A DNA stretch of 64,000 bases from SIRX01 sp965214475 (GTDB lineage: Bacteria; Actinomycetota; Rubrobacteria; Rubrobacterales; Rubrobacteraceae): contig OZ243953.1 of assembly GCA_965214475.1 (NCBI GenBank), forward strand, positions 248,001 through 312,000, in the 5' to 3' direction. Made by a program: the position numbers and the translations under genes. Numbering within the stretch: position 1 is the first letter of the stretch; each line of letters opens with the position of its first letter. The notes beneath the pieces are model-generated. The model searched no databases, had not been told where the DNA came from, and was given only the letters and a program-made list of their open reading frames with translations. Below are positions 18,298 through 26,983 of the stretch, one piece after another.

Positions 18298-19431
18298 GTG
18301 AGTGAAGAGAGAGCAATTACCGAAGGAGCAGGAAGGGGAACCAGGAGTCTGCCCCCCATTCGGTTGACGGATGCGGAAGCGGGCGCGGCCGATTTCGCAG
18401 GATCTGATAGTCGGTCCTACAACTACTTTACGCCCAAGGGGCGTCGCGCCACCAAATATGAAGACGTAACGGTAGATGTACAGCCCGATCCCAATAAGTA
18501 CCTTACGCAGGGTTGGATCCTCGGCTGGGCCAACGGGGACATCGGGTACGACCCCAATTGGACGAAGATAAAGTCGTCCGACTGGCACAGGTTCCGCAAT
18601 CCTAACGAGGAGTGGGAGAAGACGTACTACATTAACAACTCCAACTCCATACGCCAAGTACAGCAGAGCATCGAGAACGCCAAGTCCGAGAACATTTTCG
18701 AGAACTGGGACAAGAGTTGGCTCGACATCCTCGCCCGGCACGTAACCGCTTGGTCGCACGTCGACCAGGGTCTAGGGATGTACGTCTTTATGCCGGCGCA
18801 GCGGGCCGCCATGAGCAACATGCACAACAACGCCATAGCCGTGAACTGTATGCACAAGCTGCGCACGGCCCAAAATATCGTTTTGTACAACCTGGAGCTG
18901 AACGAAGCTTTCTCCGAAGATGAGTTCAACCCTACCGTGCACCAGGAAACCTGGATGGAAGATCCGGCCTGGCAAGGCGTACGAGAGAACGTCGAGCGCA
19001 TAATGAACGCCAAGGGCTGGGCGGAGACTACGTTTGCCTCCAACGTCGTCTTCGAGCCGCTAGTCGGCGAGCTATTCCGCAGCCAGTTCGTGATGCGGTT
19101 TGCTCCTTTGCATGGAGACTCTCTAACGTCCACGATAATCAGCGTGAGTGAGAGGGAGTTCAACGACCGCGACCTCGCCTATACCAGAGACATGATGCAG
19201 GATATGCTAGAGGATGAGGAATACGGGGAGGAAAACAAGCAACTCATGCAGGAGTGGCTCGACGAGTGGGTCCCCTATAGCATGGCGGCGGCCAAAGGTC
19301 TCGAACCCATCTGGTCCGAGCCGGAGCACCAGCCTATCAGCTTTGAGGAATCCTTCGAGAAGGTCCAGAACCGTTTCGAGGAGCTACTCTCTGAACTCGG
19401 ACTACAAGTACCAGAGGAGGTGAAAGCGTGA
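18298..19431 (+). CDS. mimC: Soluble diiron monooxygenase hydroxylase beta subunit
   Basis: A 377-residue beta (small hydroxylase) subunit that packs against the alpha subunit but has no metal site. Recognisable are RKATKYEDVT-like (RRATKYEDVTVDVQPDPNKY), WTKIKSSDWHRFRNPNEEW, and QQSIENAKSENIFENWDKSW, which are typical of MimC/PrmC. The GTG at 18298 is chosen because AAAGGAGG ends at 18288, nine bases before it; the TTG at 18289 touches the ribosome site. The stop overlaps the coupling-protein start by four bases. It appears fully open although its partner alpha is truncated. Confidence 0.88.
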   Translation: MSEERAITEGAGRGTRSLPPIRLTDAEAGAADFAGSDSRSYNYFTPKGRRATKYEDVTVDVQPDPNKYLTQGWILGWANGDIGYDPNWTKIKSSDWHRFRNPNEEWEKTYYINNSNSIRQVQQSIENAKSENIFENWDKSWLDILARHVTAWSHVDQGLGMYVFMPAQRAAMSNMHNNAIAVNCMHKLRTAQNIVLYNLELNEAFSEDEFNPTVHQETWMEDPAWQGVRENVERIMNAKGWAETTFASNVVFEPLVGELFRSQFVMRFAPLHGDSLTSTIISVSEREFNDRDLAYTRDMMQDMLEDEEYGEENKQLMQEWLDEWVPYSMAAAKGLEPIWSEPEHQPISFEESFEKVQNRFEELLSELGLQVPEEVKA

Positions 19432-19790
19432 GCGAAGAGCCACAGCAGTATACAAACGACCGCACCTCGTCGAACAGGTGCGGCGTAACGATGAGCGCCA
19501 GCGTCGAAGGGAACACCATCGCCCAGCTCATGGATGAGAAAGAAGGTGTAGAGGTCGTCAAATACCCGGCCACGATCCGGATCGACGCCAATGACAAGCT
19601 CGAGTTCGACTTGGAAGAGATCGCCGAGGCCCTAGGAGTAGAGGAGTTTTCCCCGGAAGACTTCGAGATCGAGACCTCGACCCACTACGGGCGGATGGTG
19701 CGTCAGGACGACCGGGTACTCCTGTTTGCCAATCCTGAAGACGCCGCTGAAGCAATCGGCTTCACGCTTCCGGAAGTAGATCAACAGTAA
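19428..19790 (+). CDS. mimD: Monooxygenase coupling/effector protein (MmoB/DmpM family)
   Basis: A 120-residue cofactor-less regulatory protein that binds the hydroxylase and tunes its reactivity. The MmoB/DmpM domain covers residues 20-115, with CGVTMSASVEGNTIAQLM, VVKYPATIRIDANDKLEFD and a C-terminal DRVLLFANPEDAAEAIGF. GTG start overlaps the beta-subunit stop (GTGA). It closes the four-component set in the mimABCD/prmABCD order. Confidence 0.88.
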   Translation: MSEEPQQYTNDRTSSNRCGVTMSASVEGNTIAQLMDEKEGVEVVKYPATIRIDANDKLEFDLEEIAEALGVEEFSPEDFEIETSTHYGRMVRQDDRVLLFANPEDAAEAIGFTLPEVDQQ

Positions 19791-19795
19791 ATAAT

Positions 19796-19857
19796 GCCTC
19801 ATTGAGTTGAGGCTTATCGGAGAGGGTGGTGGTTTCAGGTAACTGCCACCTTCTCTC
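19796..19857 (+). terminator. Two hairpins after the monooxygenase core genes
   Basis: GCCTCA/TGAGGC with a short loop at about 19797-19813, and AGAGGGTGGTGGT/ACTGCCACCTTCTCT-like stem at about 19820-19857. Neither has a strong T-run; together they may attenuate read-through into the DUF2267 gene. Confidence 0.4.
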
Positions 19858-19877
19858 TATGTAAGGAGGAGTAGAGC

Positions 19878-20312
19878 GTGCAGTATAAAGAGTTTATTGG
19901 AAGAGTGGAGGATGCTCTCCAACCCATCTCTACTGAGGGTGCCGAGCGTGCAGCGATTTCCACGCTGTCAATACTCAGCGAGATCCTCAGTCCCAATGCG
20001 ACCAAGAACCTGAGCTCACATCTACCATCGGAGCTGACAGAGAAGCTCGATGACAGGCCGCCGGAGAACGCCCAGGAGCCGGCGTCAGAACCCTCGCTGG
20101 AAGAGTTCTGCGAGTTGGTCGCCGAACAAGAGGGTGCAGGCATAGTCAGAGACGAAGCTCGTAATCATGCTATAGGAGTTATGAAAGCGGTAAGAGAGGC
20201 CTATGGCGTGGGGACCGACGTAGGCAGCGACAATGAGCTGGGGGCCGCTGAGACTGAGCTGGAGGAACTCAGGGATGAGCTCCCCGAAGACTTTGCGCCT
20301 CTCTTTCACTAG
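19878..20312 (+). CDS. DUF2267 family protein
   Basis: A 144-residue protein with the DUF2267 pattern at the N-terminus (MQYKEFIGRVEDAL, ERAAISTLSILSEILSP, LSSHLPSELTEKLDD) and a second helical repeat in its C-terminal half. The function of this family is unknown. GTG start at 19878, preceded by AAGGAGGAG. It is the last plus-strand gene before a group of minus-strand genes and ends in front of a strong hairpin. Confidence 0.7.
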   Translation: MQYKEFIGRVEDALQPISTEGAERAAISTLSILSEILSPNATKNLSSHLPSELTEKLDDRPPENAQEPASEPSLEEFCELVAEQEGAGIVRDEARNHAIGVMKAVREAYGVGTDVGSDNELGAAETELEELRDELPEDFAPLFH

Positions 20313-20365
20313 CGTACTCTATCAAAGCCCCTCGTTGGTCCGCTCCCCAAGTCGCTAACGCCCAC

Positions 20366-20396
20366 TTGCCGTGCTGGTAACGCAGCAGCACGGCAA
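20366..20396. terminator. Bidirectional hairpin between convergent genes
   Basis: Perfect 11-bp stem TTGCCGTGCTG / CAGCACGGCAA with a nine-base loop, followed on the plus strand by AAAACG and preceded by none of the usual coding signs. It lies between the DUF2267 gene (plus) and the small minus-strand gene ending at 20467, so it can serve both. Confidence 0.65.
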
Positions 20397-20466
20397 AACG
20401 GCTGATCGGTCCTCTTGACTCGATAGACCCCCCGGCAGCGTTCGTGCGGCTGTGGTTTGTGCTCTG

Positions 20467-20724
20467 CTAGATATTTTTGGAGAATGTTTGGACGACTTTT
20501 TGAGGGGTGGGCAAACGCTCTATACCCGGCCATCTCCTGCTGAGGATCCCACCACCCTTACCGACGTAGGAGATGATCACGGAGGAGGGCTCTCCAGCCT
20601 CGAAGTTGACCATCAAATGGTGCTTATCATAGCTCGCCACAACTGCGGATGAGCCCTTCTTATCCGCTTGGATCTCCCAGCCTAAGTCGGCGAGTGCTTG
20701 CTCTATATCCCTCTCGCTGTTCAC
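20467..20724 (-). CDS. Hypothetical protein, 85 aa
   Basis: I do not recognise this small protein. It begins MNSERDIEQALADLGWEI and has alternating charged and hydrophobic residues (SSAVVASYDKHHLMVNFEAG) that suggest a small alpha/beta fold. No signal peptide or membrane helix. It is the last of three co-directional minus-strand genes (20467-21340) that interrupt the plus-strand monooxygenase locus. Confidence 0.5.
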   Translation of the reverse strand: MNSERDIEQALADLGWEIQADKKGSSAVVASYDKHHLMVNFEAGEPSSVIISYVGKGGGILSRRWPGIERLPTPQKVVQTFSKNI

Positions 20725-20749
20725 CTGGGCAGGTCGAATCTTCGGGATC

Positions 20750-21073
20750 TTATACCGACTCGTTACGCTCCAGTCGCTTTCTCATGTCTTGCTCCTTCAG
20801 CTCTATAAGCCCATCACGGAACTCCTCAGGGGAGTTGGACCGCTCGAAAAGCTGGCCGACGTCTTCTATGTCGTCGCGGTTGGTTAGAACAAATTCCCAA
20901 CCATCTTTGAGGTGCATCCGCCCGAAAGCACAAGCCGCCAGCACCATGATGTGCCAGGGGTCTTCTATCCTACACTCCTGGCGTAATAGTGAGTACAGTC
21001 GGGCTACATTCAGGGTTCGTTCTTCATATTCCTTGACGGGAGGGTATTCTCCCTCAAAAATCTCTTCAGACAT
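20750..21073 (-). CDS. Hypothetical protein, 107 aa
   Basis: Not recognised. The sequence is hydrophilic and helical, with EERTLNVARLYSLLRQECR and DDIEDVGQLFERSNSPEEF. ATG start at 21073 with a GGAG ribosome site. It lies 26 bp from the next minus-strand gene, so the three small genes are probably one transcript. Confidence 0.55.
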   Translation of the reverse strand: MSEEIFEGEYPPVKEYEERTLNVARLYSLLRQECRIEDPWHIMVLAACAFGRMHLKDGWEFVLTNRDDIEDVGQLFERSNSPEEFRDGLIELKEQDMRKRLERNESV

Positions 21074-21103
21074 CTCCGGCTCCTTTCGCTACACGTCGCG
21101 GGA

Positions 21104-21340
21104 TTAGTCGAGATAAAGGTCGCAGTACCCGTGTTCCAGCAAGATGTGGGAAGCGTCCCGGAGGCTGATGATCCCGGTCTCGTGATCTAAGGACGCAACG
21201 GCAAATTCCTGATCTTTGTGCTTCTTGATATTCGCCTCCCATTCACCGTCCGACTCTACCCTGATCTCTTGCTCATCTTCCATTTTTATGAGCAATTTCC
21301 TTGCCTGTTCCAACATATCTATCCTGGACAGATTCTGCAT
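21104..21340 (-). CDS. Hypothetical protein, 78 aa
   Basis: Not recognised. The frame is open to 21598 but the upstream part has no coding character and a good start (ATG 21338-21340 after AGGGGGAAG) gives MQNLSRIDMLEQARKLLIKM and a Glu/Lys-rich, helical protein ending DASHILLEHGYCDLYLD. First gene of the minus-strand trio. Confidence 0.5.
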   Translation of the reverse strand: MQNLSRIDMLEQARKLLIKMEDEQEIRVESDGEWEANIKKHKDQEFAVASLDHETGIISLRDASHILLEHGYCDLYLD

Positions 21341-21445
21341 TAACAGCTTCCCCCTTCGAACAGCAACCTTCACCGGTCTTTTTCGGCAAACCACCTCCTC
21401 TAACACCCTACAATAAGGATAACAACTAGGTTTAGGAGTGGCGAG

Positions 21446-21571
21446 ATGGGTGCGCAGGTTTCTCCCATACTGTCGGAAATTTCGTATATTGTTGGAAACA
21501 ATGCATCGCAGTTGCCGCAAAATCTGATCTCGGATATGATGAAAACAAGTCAGGAAGCTGACTCTCATTAG
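21446..21571 (+). CDS. Possible small protein, 41 aa
   Basis: ATG at 21446 follows TTAGGAGTG with good spacing and opens a 41-codon frame (MGAQVSPILSEISYIVGNNA, then SQLPQNLISDMMKTSQEADSH). It lies in the otherwise gene-free 370 bp between the minus-strand trio and the amidohydrolase. The inverted repeat ATTGTT-gga-AACAAT falls inside it. No homologue is recognised, so this is tentative. Confidence 0.35.
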   Translation: MGAQVSPILSEISYIVGNNASQLPQNLISDMMKTSQEADSH

Positions 21572-21710
21572 GGAAAGGAGTCTATAGAAGAGGATCACGA
21601 GTCCTACAAAAATTCTTTAGCTAAACCTTCAATCAGTCCTAAGATGCGGGAACAATGCTGCTCGCATCGGCGGGGTTGGTTTGAGCGCAATGGGGAAAAG
21701 GAGGAATCTC

Positions 21711-22751
21711 TTGTACGAGAAAGATGGCGAGAAGTATTTCGTGGTGGATGAGCACGTCCACTATTGGGACGCCAGCCCTGAGAACTGGAAGAATGTACAC
21801 GGGCAGCAGTTCATCGAGTGCTTCCACGACTACCAGACGGCCCTGAGCCCTGACGAATACAAGTGGCCCATAGAAGATTTCTACACGTATTCCGAAGAGC
21901 GGATACTGCACGATCTCTTCGAGGTCGGTTACGCGGATAAGGCGATCTTCCAGCCGACTTACCTGACGGATTTCTATAAGACCGGCTTCAACACCACCGA
22001 GCAGGACGCCAAGCTCGCCGAGAAGCACCCGGACAAGTTCATCGTCAACGGGGCGTTTGATCCACGCGACGGAGAGAATGGCATGAAGCCGTTCGAGGAC
22101 CTGGTGAGCCGTTACAACCTCAAGGGTGTCAAGCTCTACACTGCTGAGTGGAAGGGCGATTCGAAGGGTTGGGACCTGCGGGATGATTGGTCTAAGCGAT
22201 ACCTGGAGAAGTGCCTGGAGCTAGGCGTTAAGAACGTTCACGTACACAAGGGTCCAACGATCCGGCCACTCAACCGGGACGCCTTCGACGTGCAGGACGT
22301 GGATGAGGTGGCGAGCGAGTTTACGGACCTCAACTTTATCGTCGAGCACATCGGGCTACCGAGGCTAGAGGACTTTTGCTGGATCGCGACGCAAGAGCCG
22401 AACGTCTACGGTGGGCTCGCGGTGGCGATACCGTTTATTCACTCCCGTCCGCGGTACTTCGCCCAGATCATGGGTGAGCTTCTGTACTGGATCGGCGAGG
22501 ACCGCATCATGTTCGCCAGCGACTACGCTATCTGGCAGCCTAAGTGGCTCGTCGAGCAGTTCGTGGACTTCCAGATCCCGGAAGACATGCAGAGCGAGTA
22601 TGGCACCATAACCACGGACATGAAGAAGAAGATCCTCGGCCTCAACGCCGCCAACCTCTACGATATAGAGGTTCCGGAGGAGCTGCAGATAGTGGCCGAG
22701 ATGGCCGGTAGCGGCGCCCAGCTCAGCGAGAGCGGCGAGTCGGCGGGGTGA
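21711..22751 (+). CDS. Amidohydrolase-family protein of the SDIMO locus (MimE-like)
   Basis: A 346-residue metal-dependent hydrolase (amidohydrolase_2 type). The metal motif is HVHYWDA near residue 16, with later VHVHKGP, VEHIGLP and FASDYAI matching the His/Asp ligands of the TIM-barrel. Such a gene regularly accompanies propane and acetone monooxygenase operons and is thought to help assemble or mature the hydroxylase; its reaction is unknown. I take the TTG at 21711 because AAAGGAGG ends seven bases before it and the next residues (YEKDGEKYFVVDEHVH) match the family start; a longer frame opens at 21681. Confidence 0.82.
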   Translation: MYEKDGEKYFVVDEHVHYWDASPENWKNVHGQQFIECFHDYQTALSPDEYKWPIEDFYTYSEERILHDLFEVGYADKAIFQPTYLTDFYKTGFNTTEQDAKLAEKHPDKFIVNGAFDPRDGENGMKPFEDLVSRYNLKGVKLYTAEWKGDSKGWDLRDDWSKRYLEKCLELGVKNVHVHKGPTIRPLNRDAFDVQDVDEVASEFTDLNFIVEHIGLPRLEDFCWIATQEPNVYGGLAVAIPFIHSRPRYFAQIMGELLYWIGEDRIMFASDYAIWQPKWLVEQFVDFQIPEDMQSEYGTITTDMKKKILGLNAANLYDIEVPEELQIVAEMAGSGAQLSESGESAG

Positions 22752-23455
22752 TCTCCAAAGAAGCCGTTCTGGACGCCCTCACGGGCGTCCGGGACCCCGA
22801 ACTGGACGAGCCGGTAACGACCCTCGGTTTCGTCTCCGACGTAGAAATTTTCGATGAGGCCGTAAGGGTCTGGCTGCGGCTACCCACGTACTTCTGCGCG
22901 CCGAACTTCTCGTACCTGATGGTCGAGGACTCCCGGGAAGCAGTTCTATCGCTCCCTGGCGTACAGAGCGCGGAGGTAATGCTCGACGGGCATCACGCCT
23001 CCGGTGAGATCAACTCGGGAGTCGAGGACGAGCGCGGCTTCGACTCCTCGTTTACCGGAGAAACAAACGGCGAAGCCCTCGACGGCGTACGCGCCACTTT
23101 CCGGCGCAAGGCTTTCGTGCGCCGCCAGGAGATACTCTGTCGCGTTCTGATGTCCGATGGGGCGAGCCCGCAAGACCTGGCCAACATGACGCTCGCCGAC
23201 GTCCCCGACTCGCCGGAGTTCGACGTCTACCGGGAGCGGAGGATAGAACTTGGGATAGACGTTTCGGAGGGTGCGCCTCTCATCGTAGACCCCGACGGCA
23301 GGCGGGTCCCGGAGGATGCGGTCGTAGAGCACCTCAAATTCGCCCGCCTCACGCGGGTAAGCGTCGAGGGGAACGCGGCCCACTGCCTCGGCCTGTTGGC
23401 CGCGCGATACGGTACACCCGAAGGTACACCTGAGATGGAGGAGGCCAGACTGTGA
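22748..23455 (+). CDS. MIP18/DUF59-type iron-sulfur assembly protein
   Basis: A 235-residue protein with an N-terminal DUF59 (SufT/PaaD-like) domain: VLDALTGVRDPELDEPVTTL, then a Cys in LPTYFCAPNFSYLM. Proteins of this family deliver or assemble metal centres. The C-terminal 120 residues have no recognised domain. GTG start overlaps the stop of the amidohydrolase (GTGA) and the stop overlaps the next ADH in the same way, so the three are tightly coupled. A role in building the diiron or Fe-S centres of the monooxygenase is inference. Confidence 0.78.
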   Translation: MISKEAVLDALTGVRDPELDEPVTTLGFVSDVEIFDEAVRVWLRLPTYFCAPNFSYLMVEDSREAVLSLPGVQSAEVMLDGHHASGEINSGVEDERGFDSSFTGETNGEALDGVRATFRRKAFVRRQEILCRVLMSDGASPQDLANMTLADVPDSPEFDVYRERRIELGIDVSEGAPLIVDPDGRRVPEDAVVEHLKFARLTRVSVEGNAAHCLGLLAARYGTPEGTPEMEEARL

Positions 23456-24510
23456 AAGCGGCTAGGCTGTACGAATACAACGAAGATATCGGGACGGAAC
23501 CCCTCAAGCTGGAGGAGGTGGAAGAACCGAAGGTCGAAGGGCCATTGGACGTGATCGTCAAGCTCGGAGGGGCGGGTCTCTGCCGGACTGACCTGCACAT
23601 TATCGAAGGCCAGTGGGCTCCTCTGACCGGCATCCAGCTACCTTACACGCCGGGCCACGAGAACTCCGGCTGGGTAGAGGAGGTAGGCTTGGCGGTCACG
23701 AACGTGGAGGTAGGGGACGCCGTTATCGTGCATCCCCATATAACCTGCGGGCTGTGCCGGGCATGCCGGGCAGGATACGACATGCACTGTGAGATTGCTT
23801 CCTTTCCCGGCATAGATACAAACGGGGGATTTGCGGAGCTTCTCAAGACCGGCGCCCGCTCGGTACTCAAGCTGCCGGAAGGTGTCGAACCCAAAGACGT
23901 TGCCGCCCATGCCGACGCGGGTCTGACCGCCTACCACGCGGTCAAAAAGGCCGTGCCGATGCTGCACCCCGGTACCCGGACGGTCGTTCTCGGGGCCGGA
24001 GGACTGGGACACATCGGCATTCAGTCTCTAAAGGCGCTGTGCGCCACCGAGGTTATCGTTGTGGATCAGGCGGAGGAGGCGCTGGAGGTCGCCAAGAAAC
24101 TCGGTGCCGACCAGACCGTCAAGGCCGACGGCTCGCACGTGGACACGGTGCTGGAGATGACCGACGGGAAAGGGGCCGAGGTCGTCGTAGACTTCGTCGG
24201 CGAGAAGGGTGCCCAGGCCGACGCGTGGAATATGACGCAGCGTGCCGGATCGCACTTCGTGGTCGGCTACGGCAACGCGGTCGAAGTCGAGACTATAGAG
24301 ATCGTCTCGACCGAGCGGAATATTATCGGCAACCTGGTCGGGACCTATAACGACCTGGCCGAGTTGATGGTGTTGCAGGCGCAGGGCAAGGTTAGCCTGC
24401 AGACTCATACTTATTCGTTTGATGATATAAACGAGGCGGTAAACGACCTCAATAACGGTCGCATTCCGGGAGGACGGGGAATCCTCATACCGGAAGGTGC
24501 CGCGGCCTGA
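23452..24510 (+). CDS. Zinc-dependent NAD(P) alcohol dehydrogenase
   Basis: A 352-residue medium-chain alcohol dehydrogenase. Catalytic zinc ligands: Cys in GLCRTDLH, the GHE of TPGHENSG, and a distal ligand; structural zinc site CGLCRACRAGYDMHC; cofactor motif VVLGAGGLGHIGIQ with an Asp at the end of the next strand (VVDQ), which favours NAD. It probably oxidises the alcohol made by the monooxygenase (such as 2-propanol). It is intact, unlike the ADH remnant at 14430 on the other operon. A strong hairpin follows the stop. Confidence 0.88.
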   Translation: MKAARLYEYNEDIGTEPLKLEEVEEPKVEGPLDVIVKLGGAGLCRTDLHIIEGQWAPLTGIQLPYTPGHENSGWVEEVGLAVTNVEVGDAVIVHPHITCGLCRACRAGYDMHCEIASFPGIDTNGGFAELLKTGARSVLKLPEGVEPKDVAAHADAGLTAYHAVKKAVPMLHPGTRTVVLGAGGLGHIGIQSLKALCATEVIVVDQAEEALEVAKKLGADQTVKADGSHVDTVLEMTDGKGAEVVVDFVGEKGAQADAWNMTQRAGSHFVVGYGNAVEVETIEIVSTERNIIGNLVGTYNDLAELMVLQAQGKVSLQTHTYSFDDINEAVNDLNNGRIPGGRGILIPEGAAA

Positions 24511-24525
24511 GCCGTTTGTAACCTG

Positions 24526-24570
24526 GAACGGGGAGTGGGATCGGCTACCCGCCGGATTCACTCCCCGTTC
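24526..24570 (+). terminator. Perfect inverted repeat after the ADH gene
   Basis: GAACGGGGAGT / ACTCCCCGTTC, 11-bp arms around a 23-base loop; no T-run follows. A second inverted repeat, AAGCAACTT at 24576-24584 and AAGTTGCTT at 24623-24631, lies in the leader of groES. These may shape a terminator and a leader structure that separate the ADH and chaperonin units. No CIRCE element was seen. Confidence 0.45.
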
Positions 24571-24653
24571 AGGGCAAGCAACTTTACGGGGATGAGTAAA
24601 GGGAACTCTAAATAGACGAGGCAAGTTGCTTCGCGAGGGAAAGGATACAAAAC

Positions 24654-24923
24654 ATGAAATTCAAGCCAATTGGTGAACGGGCGTTGGTCAAGATTGAGGC
24701 ACAAGAGCAGACGACATCCTCCGGGATCGTGCTGCCCGAGACTGCCAAAGACAAGCCGCAGACGGCGCGGGTTGTGGCGATCGGTGAGCTAGAGAACGGG
24801 CACGTTGGTGAAGGGGATCTGGTGGTCTTCGCCAAGTATTCCGGCACTGAGATCAAGCTGGACGATGAAGACTACCTGATTCTGGACTCCGACGACTTGC
24901 TAGGCATCGTCGAAGGAGGGTAG
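24654..24923 (+). CDS. groES: Co-chaperonin GroES
   Basis: An 89-residue GroES. It begins MKFKPIGERALVKIEAQEQ and shows the mobile loop region TTSSGIVLPETAKDKPQ and the ending DDLLGIVEGG. It caps the chaperonin ring encoded 25 bp downstream. It has its own leader with an inverted repeat and no CIRCE, so it is likely expressed with the monooxygenase locus and not by heat shock (inference). Confidence 0.9.
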   Translation: MKFKPIGERALVKIEAQEQTTSSGIVLPETAKDKPQTARVVAIGELENGHVGEGDLVVFAKYSGTEIKLDDEDYLILDSDDLLGIVEGG

Positions 24924-24948
24924 CGGGTAGACCTGAGGAGGGTTCGTA

Positions 24949-26580
24949 ATGGCACACAAGTACCTGAGGTTTGATTCGTACGCTCATCGAGCACTGGAGA
25001 GCGGGGTAAACAAGCTCGCTGATGCAGTAAAGGGAACGCTCGGGCCGAAGGGCCGGTACGTGATGCTGGGACTGCCGTTTGGTGCGCCGGGTATTACCAA
25101 CGACGGAGTTACCATAGCCAAGCAGATCGAACTAGGTGACATCTTCGAAAACCAGGGCGCGCAGTTGGTCCTGGAAGTCGCCACAAAAACCAATGACGTC
25201 GCGGGCGACGGCACTACAACGGCGCTAATTCTGGCCCAGGCCATCGTAAGCGAAGGACTTAAGAACGTCGTGGCCGGGGCCAACCCGGTCATATTGCGGG
25301 GCGGCATAGAGAAAGCCGTCGAGGTCGCTGTCGAGTCCATCAGGGAGCAGTCCACGGAAATCTCCCAGAGGGATGAGGTCGCGCGGGTGGGAACCATCTC
25401 GGCCCGCAGTGAGAAGATCGGCAACATCATCGCTGACGCTCTCGACCAGGTCGGTAAGGACGGCGTGGTGAACATTGAGAATGGACAGACTTTTCACATG
25501 GAACTGGAGTTTACCGAGGGGATGCAGTTCGAAAAGGGATACGTCTCACCCCAGTTCGTCACGGACCAGAACAGTATGGAGGCAGTGCTCGAAAACCCGT
25601 ACATCATGATCGTCAGTGGGAAAATCAGCAACATCAAAAACTTGCTACCAACCCTCAACAACGTCATGCAGGCGGGACGTCCGCTACTCATCATCGCCGA
25701 CGACCTGGAGGGTGAGGCGCTGACGACTCTTATCGTCAACAAAAAACGCGGCACGTTCAACGTGGCGGCGGTGAGGGGACCGGGCTTCGGCGACCGGCGC
25801 AAACGCCAACTCGAAGACATCGCCATCCTGACCGGCGGCGAGGTCGTCACCCAAGAACTCGGCCGGACGCTAGAGAAGACGCAACTGAACCAGCTCGGCC
25901 AGGCGAACAAGATCATCATAACCGCGAACGACACGGTTATCTTGGATGGTGCGGGCGACGCCGAGCAGATCCAGGACCGCATCGCCCAGATAAGGGCGGA
26001 ACTGGAGAACACTGCCGGAGACTTCGACCGGGAGAAGCTCCATGCTCGCCAGGCCAAACTGGTTGGCGGTGTTTCCATCGTTAAAGTGGGTGCGGCCACC
26101 GAGACGGAACTCATGGAGCGCAAGCGGCGTGTGGAGGACGCCCTTTCAGCGACCCGCGCCGCCCTAGAAGAGGGGATCGTGCCGGGTGGGGGCGTGACGC
26201 TATTACACGCTCAGGAGCCCGTGGCCGAGATGCTCGACTCTCTCGACGGTGACGAGCGGACGGGGGCCAGCATCGTATACCGGGCGCTCGAAGCGCCCAT
26301 CCGGCAGATAGCGGCCAACGCCGGCGCTGATGGAGCTATTGTCGTGGGTAGGGTTCGCGAGCAGGGTGGCGGCATAGGCTTCAACGCCCTTACCGGTGAG
26401 TACGAGGACCTGGTGGACGCCGGAGTCATAGATCCGGCCATGGTAACGCGCACGGCTCTACAGAACGCGGCTTCCATTGGCTCCTTGATCCTTACGACCG
26501 AGGTGGTAGTAGCCGAGCCGGATCCGGCGATGGGTGCGGCGGCGGTAAACCGGGCCGGCATGAACATGGACTTTCTGTAA
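24949..26580 (+). CDS. groEL: Divergent chaperonin GroEL of the SDIMO locus (MimG-like)
   Basis: A 543-residue 60-kDa chaperonin. The ATPase motif VAGDGTTTA and DGVTIAKQIEL are in place. The start is unusual (MAHKYLRFDSYAHRALESGV in place of the common MAKxIxFDEEAR), and the Gly-Met C-terminal tail of housekeeping GroEL is absent (ends AAVNRAGMNMDFL). A dedicated GroEL next to propane/acetone monooxygenase genes (MimG) is known to be needed for folding the hydroxylase alpha subunit. In this locus its main client gene is truncated. Confidence 0.9.
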   Translation: MAHKYLRFDSYAHRALESGVNKLADAVKGTLGPKGRYVMLGLPFGAPGITNDGVTIAKQIELGDIFENQGAQLVLEVATKTNDVAGDGTTTALILAQAIVSEGLKNVVAGANPVILRGGIEKAVEVAVESIREQSTEISQRDEVARVGTISARSEKIGNIIADALDQVGKDGVVNIENGQTFHMELEFTEGMQFEKGYVSPQFVTDQNSMEAVLENPYIMIVSGKISNIKNLLPTLNNVMQAGRPLLIIADDLEGEALTTLIVNKKRGTFNVAAVRGPGFGDRRKRQLEDIAILTGGEVVTQELGRTLEKTQLNQLGQANKIIITANDTVILDGAGDAEQIQDRIAQIRAELENTAGDFDREKLHARQAKLVGGVSIVKVGAATETELMERKRRVEDALSATRAALEEGIVPGGGVTLLHAQEPVAEMLDSLDGDERTGASIVYRALEAPIRQIAANAGADGAIVVGRVREQGGGIGFNALTGEYEDLVDAGVIDPAMVTRTALQNAASIGSLILTTEVVVAEPDPAMGAAAVNRAGMNMDFL

Positions 26581-26600
26581 ACAGTTAGGGAGGTAGCAAA

Positions 26601-26909
26601 GTGGAGCAGAACGGGGGAACAATCCCAAATAAGACCGTACTTTCGGATTGGGTGGATTACTGGGTCTTCGTCTCTTACATGGCGGGCCCAAACATAGACC
26701 CCGAAGAGCCGACCAAGCCCGTAAAAGGCCAGCCCGAAGTTATAACGACTTCATTCTATCTGGAGAGTTTCGGACCACTGGGAATAGACGTCAAACGGAA
26801 CGTGGGGGATCCCACCCTCTTTATGTCCTGGAGTGCGGTGCTGTATATCCAGGGACCACCGCCGGGGGTGAGAGAGCAGATCGACCGGGAAACATCGAAC
26901 CAGGGGTGA
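26601..26909 (+). CDS. Hypothetical protein, 102 aa
   Basis: Not recognised. It begins VEQNGGTIPNKTVLSDWVDY and contains aromatic-rich segments (WVFVSYMAGPN, LFMSWSAVLYIQGPPPG). No signal peptide. GTG start with AGGGAGG ribosome site, 20 bp after groEL, so it belongs to the same unit. Its place suggests an accessory role in the oxidation pathway, but nothing in the sequence shows this. Confidence 0.6.
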   Translation: MEQNGGTIPNKTVLSDWVDYWVFVSYMAGPNIDPEEPTKPVKGQPEVITTSFYLESFGPLGIDVKRNVGDPTLFMSWSAVLYIQGPPPGVREQIDRETSNQG

Positions 26910-26983
26910 CGCTGTGGCGGTCGAAAGAGACGACAGATAGATCGTTGTAGAAAACACGTATCCCACAACGAAAGGGAGGATAG

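Noticed and set aside
24571..24653. CIRCE heat-shock operator before groES
   Set aside because: The inverted repeat there (AAGCAACTT / AAGTTGCTT, 38 bases apart) does not match the TTAGCACTC-N9-GAGTGCTAA form.
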